Below, piece by piece: positions 1 to 12,534 of a stretch of 64,000 nt of DNA. The notes beneath the pieces are model-generated. The model ran no database searches and was not told the DNA's origin. It saw only the letters and a program-made list of their open reading frames with translations. The stretch covers positions 57,326,962 to 57,390,961 of the forward strand of contig CM023540.1 in NCBI GenBank assembly GCA_013350335.1, in the 5' to 3' direction. The stretch is from Chimonanthus salicifolius (Eukaryota; Streptophyta; Magnoliopsida; Laurales; Calycanthaceae). Each line of letters opens with the position of its first letter. Positions within the stretch are counted from its first letter, which is position 1. The position numbers were made by a program, and so were the translations under genes.

Positions 1-1975
1 GGGTTTGAGGTCTAAAATTATGGAGAAGGGTTAATGATGTTGAGGTTTTTAAGTGATTAAAAAGTTGGTGATTTTTAAGGAGTTTTAATGAGAAAACCAT
101 GAGGAATGTAAATAGGTATTTTGGTTTTAAAAATGGCATGGATAAGATGGACCATGAGCCATGGGTTCGGCCATGGTGTATGGCCGAACCCTATGGTGGT
201 GATTAGTGATTTTAATGAATGGAAAAGGATGGAGATGGATAAAAAAATTTAAATGGATTTGTAAGTATAGTAGCTAATACTTTAAATGAGATGAAAATGG
301 GGAGTTCAATGAATGATTTAAATTCAATTGTGATAGGATTAAATGAGGCAAGATGGACCCAAGAAATTGGAAAATGGACATCATGGGTTCGGCCATGGTG
401 TATGGCCGAACCCATGACCCCTTTTTGTGGGCCACATTTTGGGCCAAATATGGGATTAAATGTTTTTCAAAATTAATTAAATAGATGGCTGATTTTAGGT
501 ACATGATGTCATGGTTAGGGAATCACAAATGGGCCCAAGCTTATGGGTCAAATATGAATTTAAAATGTGTATGGAAGAGGAGTGGCAAAACCATAATGTG
601 TAGCCACCTTGAAGAACCATGGGTTCGATCATGGTACATGGCCGAACCCTATGTGGTTGGACATGAAAATGGATATATTATGAATGAGTAAATGAAACGG
701 ATAGTTGCTGCGTTTTAGGCTCGCAAATCGGAATATTTAAAATGGGAATTATGCATATGGTTAAGCTAATGGCAAATGTGGCTAAGTTAGGGGCTGGTTT
801 TGATAAACGTGTAACGTAATTAGGAATCTAAGGTTGTAATCAGTTAGGGATTTAATCATGAAATGAAATACGGACTAATTCGGAAAATGTGTAATAAGGT
901 ATCGGGACGTCGCAAAACGGTGCGCAATCGGCAACCGGTTTATCGAACGGAAACTTAACGGGACGCTAAGCGGTATTCGGTAGGATTCCTACCTCTTTGT
1001 AAGCCGTGGATATGTGATGGTTATTTTAATCTATTTTGATAATTATGTGATTTGTATTATGATGGGTTTTTGATTTATGAATTATATATTCATACTATGG
1101 TTTATATTTTTAATGTTATGCATTATATGGCTATGTATGATATATTAAGTTTTTGAGATATATATGTATATTACATAGCATAATGCACTTACATCTCATG
1201 CATGGCATGGGCGGGAAAATAATGAAACCGGAGTCCATGCTCCGTCGGGGCGACCGAGAAGTAAACATGGGGACACCTTGGCGAGGCTTTGCCGTCAAGG
1301 GGGATACAATAGTTTATGATGATACGGTGGATGGGTGGGACACATGACATAGGCACCCATGGCATGGCATTCATCATATGTTTATTATATTATTGTCGGT
1401 ATGCATGTTATCACTAACCCATGTGCTAGCCCTACTCGAAGTCCTACTGGGCGCGTTGACTAACGCCCTATTTCTACCCTAGCTGATGACGCAGGAGATG
1501 GCGGAAACGGTGGACACACCGGGAGTCAAGATTAGGAGCTTGGGAAGCGGATATCTAGTTTTATTTAAGTTTCATTTTGGAGATGTAATTTAAAGTAGCT
1601 TAGCTCGTCGGACTGTATAATTTATATTTCTTGCTATGGTTTGGAATGCATTATGGACAATATCATTTTGAGACATAATTATGAACATAGGGGTATTTTA
1701 CTAATTTAGTGATGTATCTTCCCTTCTATCTAAAACTGTTAGGATAGTCTCTATTATAATGTTCCGCATATAATTACATTCAGCAAGCTTACTTTCTACG
1801 CGTAAACCGTTCTCGTGGACTTCGTTCCGCGCACGCGTAGGGTTGGCCAGTTGAGGGCCGGGCTTTAGAAGCTCGGACTCAACTCTCGTCGTGACGTCCG
1901 CACCCTTTGTCACTCTTCATTTCAAAAAAAAAAAAAATAGACTCTGATTTCGGTGAAAATGGGGTGGGCGCTACA
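1..1975 (+). mobile_element. Hairpin-LTR family, copy A (partial, opposite orientation to copies B-E)
   Basis: This segment is the reverse complement of the start of copies C, D and E. Its right end reads ...GGGTGGGCGCTACA, the inverse of the TGTAACGCCCCGCC start of the other copies, and is preceded by their conserved A-run (about 1923-1936) and ACTCTGATTT block. The dyad near 1447-1470 (GGGCGCGTT...AACGCCC) and the block around 1220-1340 also match the other copies inverted. Sense strand is inferred from the chromovirus at 62020, whose 3' LTR end shares this terminus. The left end lies outside the window. The abrupt join to copy B at 1975/1976 fits copy A having inserted into copy B. No coding capacity is seen. 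Confidence 0.75.
163..649. repeat. Three hairpin dyads in copy A
   Basis: Dyads at 163-191, 385-413 and 621-649 have left arm GGGTTCGGCCAT, a 5-base loop GGTGT and right arm ATGGCCGAACCC. The third is degenerate (GGGTTCGATCAT). The loop is the reverse complement of the ACACC loop in copies B and E, which agrees with the inverted orientation of copy A. Confidence 0.9.
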
Positions 1976-2360
1976 ACAAATCCTTCACCCCATGCCATGC
2001 ATGAGATGCCAATGAAACACATGCTATTTTATCATATAAACATAGCATTAAAATCACATTTTGAAACATATCCGATACATGTTATTTTATCATATAAACA
2101 TAGCATTTAAATTCACAATTTGAAACATATCCCTTGCAATATAAATTCATCAAAATAAGATAAACACTGTACATAAAATCCATGGTTTCAAAGAGGTGGA
2201 ATCCTACCAAAGACCACTAATGTGTACTTGCGTCTTTCGTCCTATAACTGCTCACGATCGTAAACACCTTGTGAGGTCCCGTTACCTTATAATATAACAA
2301 TCAATCAAAACCAAGTCCCACTTGATTTTTAATATTCTAAGTCCATAAACAAATCCCCAT

Positions 2361-3702
2361 GGGGTTCGGCCATACACTATGGCCGAACCCATGGTCTACC
2401 ATTTTTTTCACTTATTTACCAAATTGCCATTATAGATATCCATAGTCATTTTCCTTGCTTAGGTTCCAAAATAATCCTTACATACTTCTTTAATCCAAAC
2501 ACATAGTCCAATAAATAGTTCATGGGGTTCGGCCAGACACCATGGCCGAAATCTATGTCCAATATTTCCACATATTTACAACTTTGCTTTCCATGGCTTA
2601 GATAACCAATAATCCGATAACATACATTTGTATCCTCCAATTTAATCAATCACCATATTAATTCCATAATTGATTCCTTAGTCCCAACATGATCCATAAT
2701 TAGGAACTTATTAAAAATAGTAACCATCTTCCATAAAACATGAGCAATATTCCTCCAAGCTTCCATTATTAGAAACTTTCTAAATTAAGAAGCATCCTTC
2801 ATAAAATAAACCCTAGTGGGGTTCGGCCATACCCTATGGCCGAACCTCACTCATAGAGATTATCCATTAAAACCCTTTTTAAACTTATTAACCCAAACAA
2901 TGTTCCTTAATGGTTTTCATTTAATCAATAGTCCATAATTAGAAGATCCATATTTAGAAGCTTTCCAAATTTAGCATGCATCCTTCCATAATTAGATAGT
3001 TTCCAAATTTAGCATGCATCCTTCCATAATTAGATAGTGATAGTTTCCAAATTTAGCATGCATCCTTCCATAATTAGATAGTTTCCAAATTTAGCAACCA
3101 ACTTTCATAATTAGAAATCATCTTCCATAAATAAACTCTAGTGGGGTTCAGCCATACACCATGGCCGAACCTCACCCATAGAGGCAATCCAACCCTTTTC
3201 CATTCACTTTCTATCTTTAGATCCTTTCTAATTTAATGACAACTTCCATGGGGTTCGGCCACACACCATGGCCGAACCCTATGGTTCAAGATCCTCCCTT
3301 TAAAAATTACTAATCATTGATCTTCCATTTAATCCCTTCAAAATCACATAACATTAACATCAAACTCTTATTTAAAATTAACCAATCCACCTTCCATGGG
3401 GTTCGGCAATGCACTATGGCCGAACCCTATGGTTCCATATTCCCTCTTTTAAATCCAATTAAAAACACCTAACCGTCCAAGGTTTCCATCATTAAAATCC
3501 ATACATTGAATCAGTATTCTTTCATGGTTTTGAACCCATAAACATAACCGAAGACCTTCCATTAAAAGAATCATCAAAGTTCTTTCATGGGGTTCGGCCA
3601 TACAACATAGCCGAACCCTATGGTCCATCATTCATTAATTGATACTCCAATCATCTCCCATTCTTCTTCCATGGGGTTCGGCCATACACCTTGGCCGAAC
3701 CC
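2361..3702. repeat. Eight hairpin dyads in copy B
   Basis: Dyads start at 2362, 2525 (right arm damaged), 2818, 3143, 3251, 3399, 3590 and 3674. The best ones extend to a 17-bp stem: CCATGGGGTTCGGCCAT pairs with ATGGCCGAACCCTATGG with one mismatch, around the loop ACACC. Spacing runs from about 85 to 325 bp and the sequence between dyads is much less conserved. Confidence 0.9.
2962..3098. repeat. 38-bp tandem repeat
   Basis: A unit starting TTTCCAAATTTAGCATGCAT recurs at 2962, 3000, 3044 and 3082 (the last partial). The third spacing is 44 bp because of an extra TGATAG. It lies between dyads of copy B. Confidence 0.85.
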
Positions 3703-4380
3703 TATGGTTCTTTTCTTTTAAAACAAATTTATCAAATAAAATACTAACCGGTTCCGATTAATTCTTGCTCTTCCAATCCTTCTCCTTTCTTCTTGATTTT
3801 TCCAAACCAAGAACACCTCTTGCTGGCTGCCTTCTCTTCTTCTTTGTTTTACCATGAACAAGACTTGAGAGAGGGATAAAATTCAGCTATGGTGAGTAAG
3901 TGTAAGCCGTGCGCCCCTCTTGTTTCTCCTTTTATTACTCCCTCTTGATCCCAAGTTAGAAGGTGCTTTAGATAAACAATCCCCTATGCCGTGTGCCCTT
4001 GTGTTTCCCTTTTAATAAACTCCACACGGTCCTATCTTAGAAGATAGTAATTGCCGTGCATAATGATTCCCACTTTGGATAGTCCTAGATAAAATATGCA
4101 TTGCCTTTTTTATTCAAAGAATAGATACCTTTCAGCCGTGTGCATAGATTTGCAAATCCTCATACACGGCCATGCAACCTTTTATTTAATTTTAGACATA
4201 ATGTATTGCTAAATTAATTCAACTCCATTTAATTTTTATTGAAACCAATTCCAAAACCGTTGGGTCCTAATTGGGCCAATGACCCAATACATTACCCATA
4301 TAAGATCCATATTTAATAATTCACAAATCAAATGGATAATTTTCATATATATTAATAAATTGAAAATCCGGAGTGTTACA

Positions 4381-5620
4381 GGATTAGGGCAATCATAGAC
4401 ATCGAACATCATACCAAAAGAAATAAATAAACATGGCCACCTGTCAAAATCTTAGGGATTGGGTGAAATTCTCAATCAATCGAGTTAGGTGGAATGCCTA
4501 CTCTATTTGTGAGGGTGTAATTCCCCACATAGTGAATTGGGATAGCCCAAGGTTGGGTGAGTCCATCAGTGGATGTAGGAGGGTTTACTCCGAACCACTA
4601 TGAATATGGTGTTGTGTGTTAGAATTTTTTGCTTGGAATGTTATTTAATCACGCACAACACATCTTGATTAATTTGATTTATCTGCTGCAAATTTGATAA
4701 TTAATCAAGGAAATTTTTAAAGGAGCAACAATTAGGGGATTGCCCTATTCACTCTCTCTCTAGGGTCAACCTTGAACTGTGTTCTAGCACACCGAGAACT
4801 TTCATCCATTTTATTGAAATCAAATCTCTCATCTTTTTATTAAAATGGTGAAACAAGAAGTTAAATAGTCTCATCTCAATTTAAAATCATAAGATTAAGA
4901 ATAAAATATCATATCTCCAAACTAGTTAACAAATCTTGAGAGAGAGTGGATTGAATACAACGTAATACACAATAAATAAATAAATAAACAACAAAGTAAA
5001 GCAATGAAAGTAATTTGAATCAAACAATTAAAATAAATAACATAACAAACCAAAAACAAAATAAGCAAGGAAAATAAATTGACAATCAAAGTAAATAACA
5101 TAACAAAACAAAACATATTTTACAGGTGGATTAGATCCATTACAACCATCATCAAACATCATATCCAAAAATATGAATAAACAAGAGATCTAGATCTAAA
5201 ATTCACGTAAAAGTCCAAGTTTCAATTCAAATCTTTCATTATAATTAAAATCCATATTCCTTAATTTAATTAAATGAACCTTAGATCCTTAGATTTAAAC
5301 AATTAAATTCAAGATCTAACTATTTCATTATGTCCCATCGGAACCTTATGAAATTAAACACTCAACACAAGAAGTTAGCTCTAACACCGCAATATCAAGG
5401 ACATAAGATATATAATGGTTTGGTTAAACAACCTGCATCCCCTGTTAGGACTAGCTCAACCTTAAGCTATATCCAAATTCACTAAGTGGGGACTTACACC
5501 CTCACAATTAGAGTAGGAATTCCACCTCACTCAATCGGCTGGGAATTCCACCCACCACTGTGCCAAAGGCAACGTTCTAGAGTTTTTTATAGTGGTTCCG
5601 AAGCAAATCCTCCTTAATCC
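4381..5620. repeat. Unclassified repeat DNA with an inverted repeat
   Basis: No gene is recognised. A block of about 90 bp at 4472-4565 (with GTGAGGGTGTAATTCCCCAC) recurs inverted at about 5445-5540. A second block (TCCGAACCACTATGAA, about 4600) also recurs inverted near 5590 but in a different order relative to the first. A direct near-repeat starts GGATTAG at 4381 and 5128. The pattern suggests fragments of one repeat inserted in opposite orientations and rearranged. Confidence 0.5.
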
Positions 5621-6935
5621 ACTTTCGGGACAAAGGTTTTAAAGACAAACTTAAAACCAAGAAGCACTTGCCTTGTAGCTCTTTCTTGAAGATGTGTGCT
5701 TCTCAAATTCACTCAAGGTATGTCGATGCTTTTTCTTATGGACGTCGTACAACAATCACAATTCCTAGATGACTAGGGAACTTGGTTCAAATCCTAGTTG
5801 ATATCTTAATTTATCTTCTCTCTTTCTCTTTCTCACAAACTCAATCAAAGATTGGGTATTTGATTTTTGGTATAGGCACAAGAGACATGATCGTTCCTTA
5901 GTGTATATGATTTTTTTCAGTTCAAGGAAGATAATCAAATGATCATGTCGCACTCATATTTATAGAGAAGTCTTAACGGTTTTTCAGACTGTCCAGTACC
6001 AACAGGTCGGTGAACCAATAGGTCGGTGTTCATATTTATTACCGTTCAACCACCCGACCGTTGAGCATTAAATGTACTCCCAACGGCATAATTACTTCTC
6101 AGTCAACAGGTGGGTGTCGCCAATGGGTCGACAGTCATGGCACCTAGAGGTCAGTTCATACGAGAGGCTCAATCTGGGGCAACACCATGCTGACAGTAGT
6201 TTCTAGTCTAGAAACCTGCCTTACCCAGAACGACCTGTCGCCCTTTGCCAAGGGGTCGATCATGTTACTCTCAACCAGTCATTATATACCCAGATGTTTG
6301 TTTCTTCGAGAGCCCACATGAGTTCATATTCCAAACCTCTCAAGTCCTTTACTAACGAGTCGTCGACCACAAGGGGTAATTTAAGTTCAAAACCTAGGGA
6401 TCAGTGCATACGAGACTCTCGGTCAGAGGTTTTTCTAGAATGACAATTCTCAGATCCAGAACCCATGTCAATGTGGTCAACCAGTCCTTGACCACGATGG
6501 GTCGATCCTGTCTCCACCGAGGAGTCGGTGAGAACGACTGGTCAAGCTGACAGTGAAACCAAATACATATTTTCAAGTTGGGTTCCAATTTACTATCAAG
6601 CTTCCTCTCTAGGCTTTTATGATTTAACCATTTGTTCAACTAAGCCTAGGGATAATCCTCTATAAGGTGTGGGTTCCACCTGAGGCCATCTATGGCCATA
6701 ATACCTTTTTGTGATTGCCATTATGATGAGCTTTGAACTTGGTGGAGCATGATCTTCTTTCTTGATCATCTTGAGTCTTCAAGCTTCTTAGCAAGTGCTT
6801 CTTCCCGAGTCATAGAATTGACAAATAGGGACTCGGCAAAGCCAAGGCATTAACACATTATGTCCAATTAATTAACAAAGAATAGAAAATTAAAATTAAA
6901 TCTGACTATCATAAAAAAAAAACCTCGAAAATTGG
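5621..6935. other. Unclassified intergenic DNA
   Basis: No credible coding region. The stretch is less AT-rich than its surroundings and has recurrent short motifs (GGTCGGTG, GGGTCGA) around 6000-6540. It may be a decayed LTR, but I find no ends or target duplication. Confidence 0.35.
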
Positions 6936-8076
6936 ATGTTCCGGGATTCTAAAAGCTTATCTCAATTTTATTAAATGGAAACATTACAACTCTTTGGAAA
7001 AGTACATCAAAGACAGAGATTAAAAATAAAATTTACAAAATAATATCTTACTTTGCAAAATTCGAATTTAGCTCTTCTCTCTTGTCATCTCAGTGCTCCA
7101 ACTCCAATGTGTTCTTCAGCTCATGACCTAGTTCCATTTTAGGCTATGGCTCAATGCTCTATTTATAGGCCTCAGGTTAGAATGGATGGTTGAGATTTAA
7201 TCTTGGTTTAGGTGATGGCTGAAAGGCTTGGATTAAATCTGATAAAGCATGGATGGATGGGATTTAAAAGTGAAAGAGATTAGGGTTTAGGCTTGGTCGA
7301 ATTTTGTGTCCTGGAAATCGAGTTGGCTTGGTGGCTAAGCAGAGAATTTCGAATATCATGGGATTGGATAGGGTATGGACGAATTTTACATGTGGAGTTG
7401 GGGTTTTTTGTAGATGCATGATATGAATGGATGAGATCTAAAGTTAAGATGAATGAATGGTTGGATGAATGAGAGATTATTTGGTTAGGGCTTGAATGTG
7501 TGAAATTCGAATGGGGTATATGGGTTTTGATAAAATCTTGAGAGGTGTATATGACATGGAAAATTCGCATGGATAGGACTTTGGTTGCTTGGGATCCAAG
7601 TTTGACTAATCTAGGGTTTTATGGAGGTTTTAAATGGATGGTAATGATTAAAATGGGTTTAGGCATAATGGTTCTAAGGATGGATGGATGAGATGGATTA
7701 TATAAATGGTAAGATTATGCATGGAGGGTTGTGATTCAATCGTTGGTCTATATGACTGAGTGAATGGATGGCCTAGATCTAATGCTAAGTATGTATGCAA
7801 TGGATTAAGAACGGAGGCTCTAGGGTTTCCTAAGTTTATGTATGGAATGAATGGTTTGGATTAATGGAGGATGAAATGGATGGTGGATGTGATATGGAGA
7901 TGGTAAAGATAGGGACGTGTGGACTTTAGGTTTACCTAGTGACATTCGACTATGGGCTTTTGGATCTCAAGGTTTGAGCAATAGGCCCTCCAATGAACAC
8001 TTGGACTTTGGACTTGAACTTGACCTATTGGACTTGGACTTGCACACTAGCCTAGCCTACTTACAGAATGCACATG
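6936..8076. repeat. LTR-derived DNA related to the outer solo LTR
   Basis: This stretch resembles the middle of the reverse-oriented LTRs near 36890-37800: CTCTATTTATAGG at 7157 against CTTCTATTTATAAGG at 36895, followed by many ATGGATGG-like words and ending in GGACTTGGACTTG-like words. No boundaries are visible. It is probably an older LTR into which the outer solo LTR inserted. Confidence 0.4.
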
Positions 8077-11000
8077 GGTTATGTTATGCAAATTTTAAAT
8101 TTATTACTCGCAAGCGCGCAAACCATTTAATAGTATGTCGTTAAGAGTGTGAGGTCGATCCCACAAGGAACAAGTTATATGAAAGAAACATAATACATGA
8201 AATTGAATTATTATCATTTTATATAATTATAGATCTAAAAAGTAATCTAATCATGAGAATTAAATTCTGTTCTTAATAACATAATTTTTAATTTAATAAA
8301 AATCTAATTTCAATAAATAAATCCAAAAGATGTAAACATCATTTAAAATCAAAACTTGACCAATTTCTTTATTTCAATGAGAGTTCAAATTAAAACTATG
8401 GCTTCGATCAAAATTGCATAAACAACCTCTAACCAATTTAAGAAAAACAAAATTCAAATACAATCGAATTGATCTCAAACTAGTTGTTCTTTATGTGAGG
8501 GAATTGGAACATAGAACAAAGAATTAAAGAATCAAATAACAAAACGTATAAACAAGTAAAGCAAATAAATCAAATAAAACAAGCAAGACAAAGTAAACAA
8601 GATAAAACAAAATCGATCAAGTAGAATACATATAATACATTGGAATTGAAATAAAGAATAAAATAACTAGATCTAATAAAACAAATAATATGAAGTACAT
8701 ATGATACATTGGAATTGGATCTAAGAAAAATATCGAAAAGACATTATTTTTCCAAATTTTATTTATAAAATGAAGCCTAGACATGGAGCTCGTGTAAACT
8801 GACTATATTTGTATTAATGTTTACAATAATTTTAAAGATTAAATCTATGAATTTCATTAAAGTACTCATCACAAAATGGACTTTAGATTTGAATGATAAA
8901 GATGCCCCTCTCTCAACACTAAATTTTCATCACACTCTTACAAATAAGAGCCTTAGAAATCAAAACAGGTGATCACCCAAAAATGGACCTTCTAATTGAA
9001 TGATAAAGATAGGCCCATATCTCAACTCTAAATAGGGGATCAAACAAAAGTTCTTGTTCACACAATAAATTCATCAATAGAGTTACTTCTAGAAAATAAA
9101 AATAAACATAGGCACGAACATAGATCAATTAGAAAACCATAATCTAAATATTTCACTGCACTTTGATTTCATTCATAAAAATGGAGTTTGAATTACAATA
9201 CATGGATTTGGAATCAAAGAAATACAAGAAAACATTGGAAATTGAAAATTAAATGCAAGCCTAGAAACACTGTGATAAGCACAGAAAAATAATAATTTTA
9301 TCCTTAAATATTGGATTAGTTAGCTCTAGAAATATGTATATTTTGTATTATTATTGTGTTATATTATAGAAACTAAAAATATATTTGTTATTATCTCCTT
9401 TTTATTTAATTTTATCTAATTAGTGTATTTTGTGTGTTTTTAGGTTGAATTATTTTTTGAAATCTCAAAGTCAACCCAATTAGACAAAGTGAACAATGTT
9501 ACTCTCAAAAGTGTTGCTCAGACTGATCAAACGCCATATCAACATTGACTCATTGCCATATGGATTCCACTGATGCCAACTTGGCAAATGATTGCTTAAA
9601 ACAAATCTACATTGACTGTTCTTGGCCAAAGTAGAAATTACCCATTTCATTTGATTAGCAACCGTATGAGGACATGTTTGATGAGTGAGGGACGAAGTTG
9701 ATGTTGTAAAGTGATTGGGTTAAGAAACAAAATGAGCAGCGCCAAGGCTAAGGTGTGCTGGATGTGTTGAGCGTGTGGCTTAAATTAATCAATTGGGGGC
9801 AATGTGTAAGAATATTGGGAGAATGGCTAGCCAGAGGAGTACAAGTGTGACAAGGAATTGATTACATTGGAATAGGATTGCAAGTGAAATGAAAATCTCC
9901 AACGTAATAACCCATTGGAAGTTAGGTGAGAAGTCTTTGAGCAGATTTTACAGAGCAGGACAGCCGAACATAAAGACAGCAGTTTATTAAGCAAGTGTAG
10001 TAGCCAAGAGTTGCAGTATATCAGCCAATTGAAACAAAAGAGAAGAAAAGCTGGCTGAAGAGAAAATCAACGTGTAGCAACCAGCAAAGAGGCATTGTGG
10101 TCTCTACAAACCGTCCTAAGGACCCACTTTGAAGCTTGCAGGTAAACTGTTGCTGGTTGTTGATAATAGAAAGAGAAGAAAAGAAAAGAGAGAAAAAAAG
10201 AAGGAAAGAAAAATAAAAGGGATGATCGGCTACATGGCCGACTGAGGAGAGAAACTAAAAAAAGGGAAGTTGCCGTGTACAGTGTAATCGACTGGGCCAC
10301 TTCTTGCTTATTTCATCCTTTGGTTGCATTATAAATACACTGCTTGGGTCAGAGGAAAAGATCAAACCTTGACAATGAATTTGGAGAGCTTGGGATTTTG
10401 GAGAATTTTGGATTTTAAGATTAGTGTTTTTATTTTATTATTTTGTAATTATTTTCTTTTATTTTAATTCATGTCTTGTAATTTAGTTCAATTAATAAAA
10501 GTAGAACTTCTTTGTCTCTTTATCTTTATTTTCTTAAATTCAGTGTTAATAAGATTAATTTCAATAATGAATTAAAAAATTCTATGAATCTTCTTGATTT
10601 GTTTTTTTTTTTTTTTAAATCCAAAATTCCAATGCAATGTAATTCTTAATTCTAATTTGTATTAATAATTGAAAGGCAGAAAAACACTTAGAATTATGGT
10701 TTTCCACTTATTTATTTTTGTATGATGAAAATTTGATTTTATTTAGTTCTTTTTATGGATTTATGGGAGAGATTATTCTAAGTTGTTCAATGAAGGAAGA
10801 AAAATATTTTAGACTAAATGGAACATGATTTTATCAGTCTAATGCTCTTTTTAAGAGCAGAAAAAAATTTAGATTTGAAATTGAAAGTTGAAATTTTATT
10901 TAGCCTAAGGCCATATCTGAATTTTCTTAGCTTAATTGATTTCATAAACTTCATAATGACAATTTTAATAGATGGAAAATTTGAGTGCATGATGAATAAT

Positions 11001-11767
11001 GTAACGCCCCGCCTTTTTTCACTCGCTTCTTCCCTTAAATCAGAGTCTATTTTTTTTTTTTTTTATAAACAAAGAGTGATAGAGAGTGGGACGTCACGAC
11101 TCGAGCTAAGTCCGAACTTCTAAAGTCCGACCCTTAACTGCCAACCCTATGTGTGCATAGACTAAGTCCATGAAAATGGTTCACACATAACAATATCAAC
11201 ATGCGGAATAACATCATAATTGCGGAATTATAATCATAATTGCGGAATTATAATAGAACCCTAGTTCTATTCCATTTTAGATAGCAAAGCACGTCAAGTC
11301 TTTATTCATAATTAATTATCTATTAAAACATCCAACCATAGCAAATTCATCTAAGTTATTACATCCGAATTCTAGATACTCAAAATACAAGCCCATGAGT
11401 ATCTTAAACAGAATATAAATTAAAAGCATCCAAGCTCCTATGCTTGACCCGTTTCGCGTTCATCGTTCCTTTGGTTTCCTATATCATCTACTAAAGGGTA
11501 GAAGTAGGGCGTTAGTACAACACGCCCAGTAGGTATTCCAATTAGGGTTAACACATGGGTTAAACAATCCAGATATAATATATATCAAAACCAGTTATAA
11601 TAAATCATTCCATACTTTTAAAACATTGTATCCAAAACAGTGTATGATAATAGAGATCCAATCATACCGATAAAACCAGATCCTTGTATGATAATAAAGA
11701 TCATAATCATGCCGATTCAATGCCATGCCATGCTATCATATGCAATGAGTCCCACCCATCACAAACA

Positions 11768-12165
11768 CATAGTAACCTCTTGATGGAAAGCTCCTCATCG
11801 AGTTATCCCCCACGATTGTATTATGGACGCCCCGACGGAGTGTGGATCTCCGGTTACATTTCATACATAGTATCCTCTTGATGGAAGCTCCTCATCAAGG
11901 TATCCCCACATAGGTCTTTCGGACGCCCCGACGGAGTGTGGATCTTCGGTTACATTTCATATATAGTATCCTCTTTATGGAAGCTCCTCATGAAGGTATC
12001 CCCCACGATTGTTTTACGGACGCCTCGACGTAGTGTGGATCTCCGGTTACATATCATCCATAGTATCCACTTGATGGAAAGCCCCTTATCAAGGTATCCC
12101 ACATAGGTTTTTCGGACGCCCCGACAGAGCGTGGCCCCTCCGGTTACCGTTCATCCCTCCCATGC
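11768..12165. repeat. Tandem repeat of about 97 bp with stem-loops (copy C1)
   Basis: Four units start near 11771, 11869, 11966 and 12063. Each has arms CTTGATG and CATCAAG around a loop of about 10 bases, followed by GGACGCCCCGACGGAGTGTG and TCCGGTTAC. In units 1, 3 and 4 the arm changes leave G.T pairs when read on the plus strand. Confidence 0.8.
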
Positions 12166-12534
12166 CATACATGAGATGTAAATGTCCACATGCTATGCAA
12201 TTATACAAATCATAGCGTTTAAAAGCTCATATCTGAAAAATATACAACACATGATATTTTATCACATAAACATAGCATTTAAAACTCACATTTTGAAACA
12301 TATCCTTTGCAATATAAATTCATCAAATCAAGATAAAAACAATGTACATTAAACCCATGGTTTCAAAGAGGTGGAATCCTACCAAAGACCGCTAATGTGT
12401 CCTTGCGTCTTTCGTCCGGTAACCGCTCATGATCGTAAGCACCTTGTGAGGTCCCATCACCTTATAATATAACAATCATTCAAAACCAAGTCCCACTTGA
12501 TTTACAATATTTTAAGTCCATAAACCATTCGCAT

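Larger units (their letters stand above)
1976..4380 (-). mobile_element. Hairpin-LTR family, copy B (distal 2.4 kb)
   Basis: From 1976 the sequence matches the middle and end of copies C and E: the block CACCCCATGCCATGCATGAG at about 1988 recurs at 38709, and the end GAAAATCCGGAGTGTTACA at 4380 matches the ends of C, D and E. The first part of the LTR is missing here, presumably left of the window on the far side of copy A. If A is nested in B, the insertion duplicated ACAAA (1976-1980). The last part contains a GA-rich block (about 3860-3880) shared with the other copies. No protein is encoded. Confidence 0.75.
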
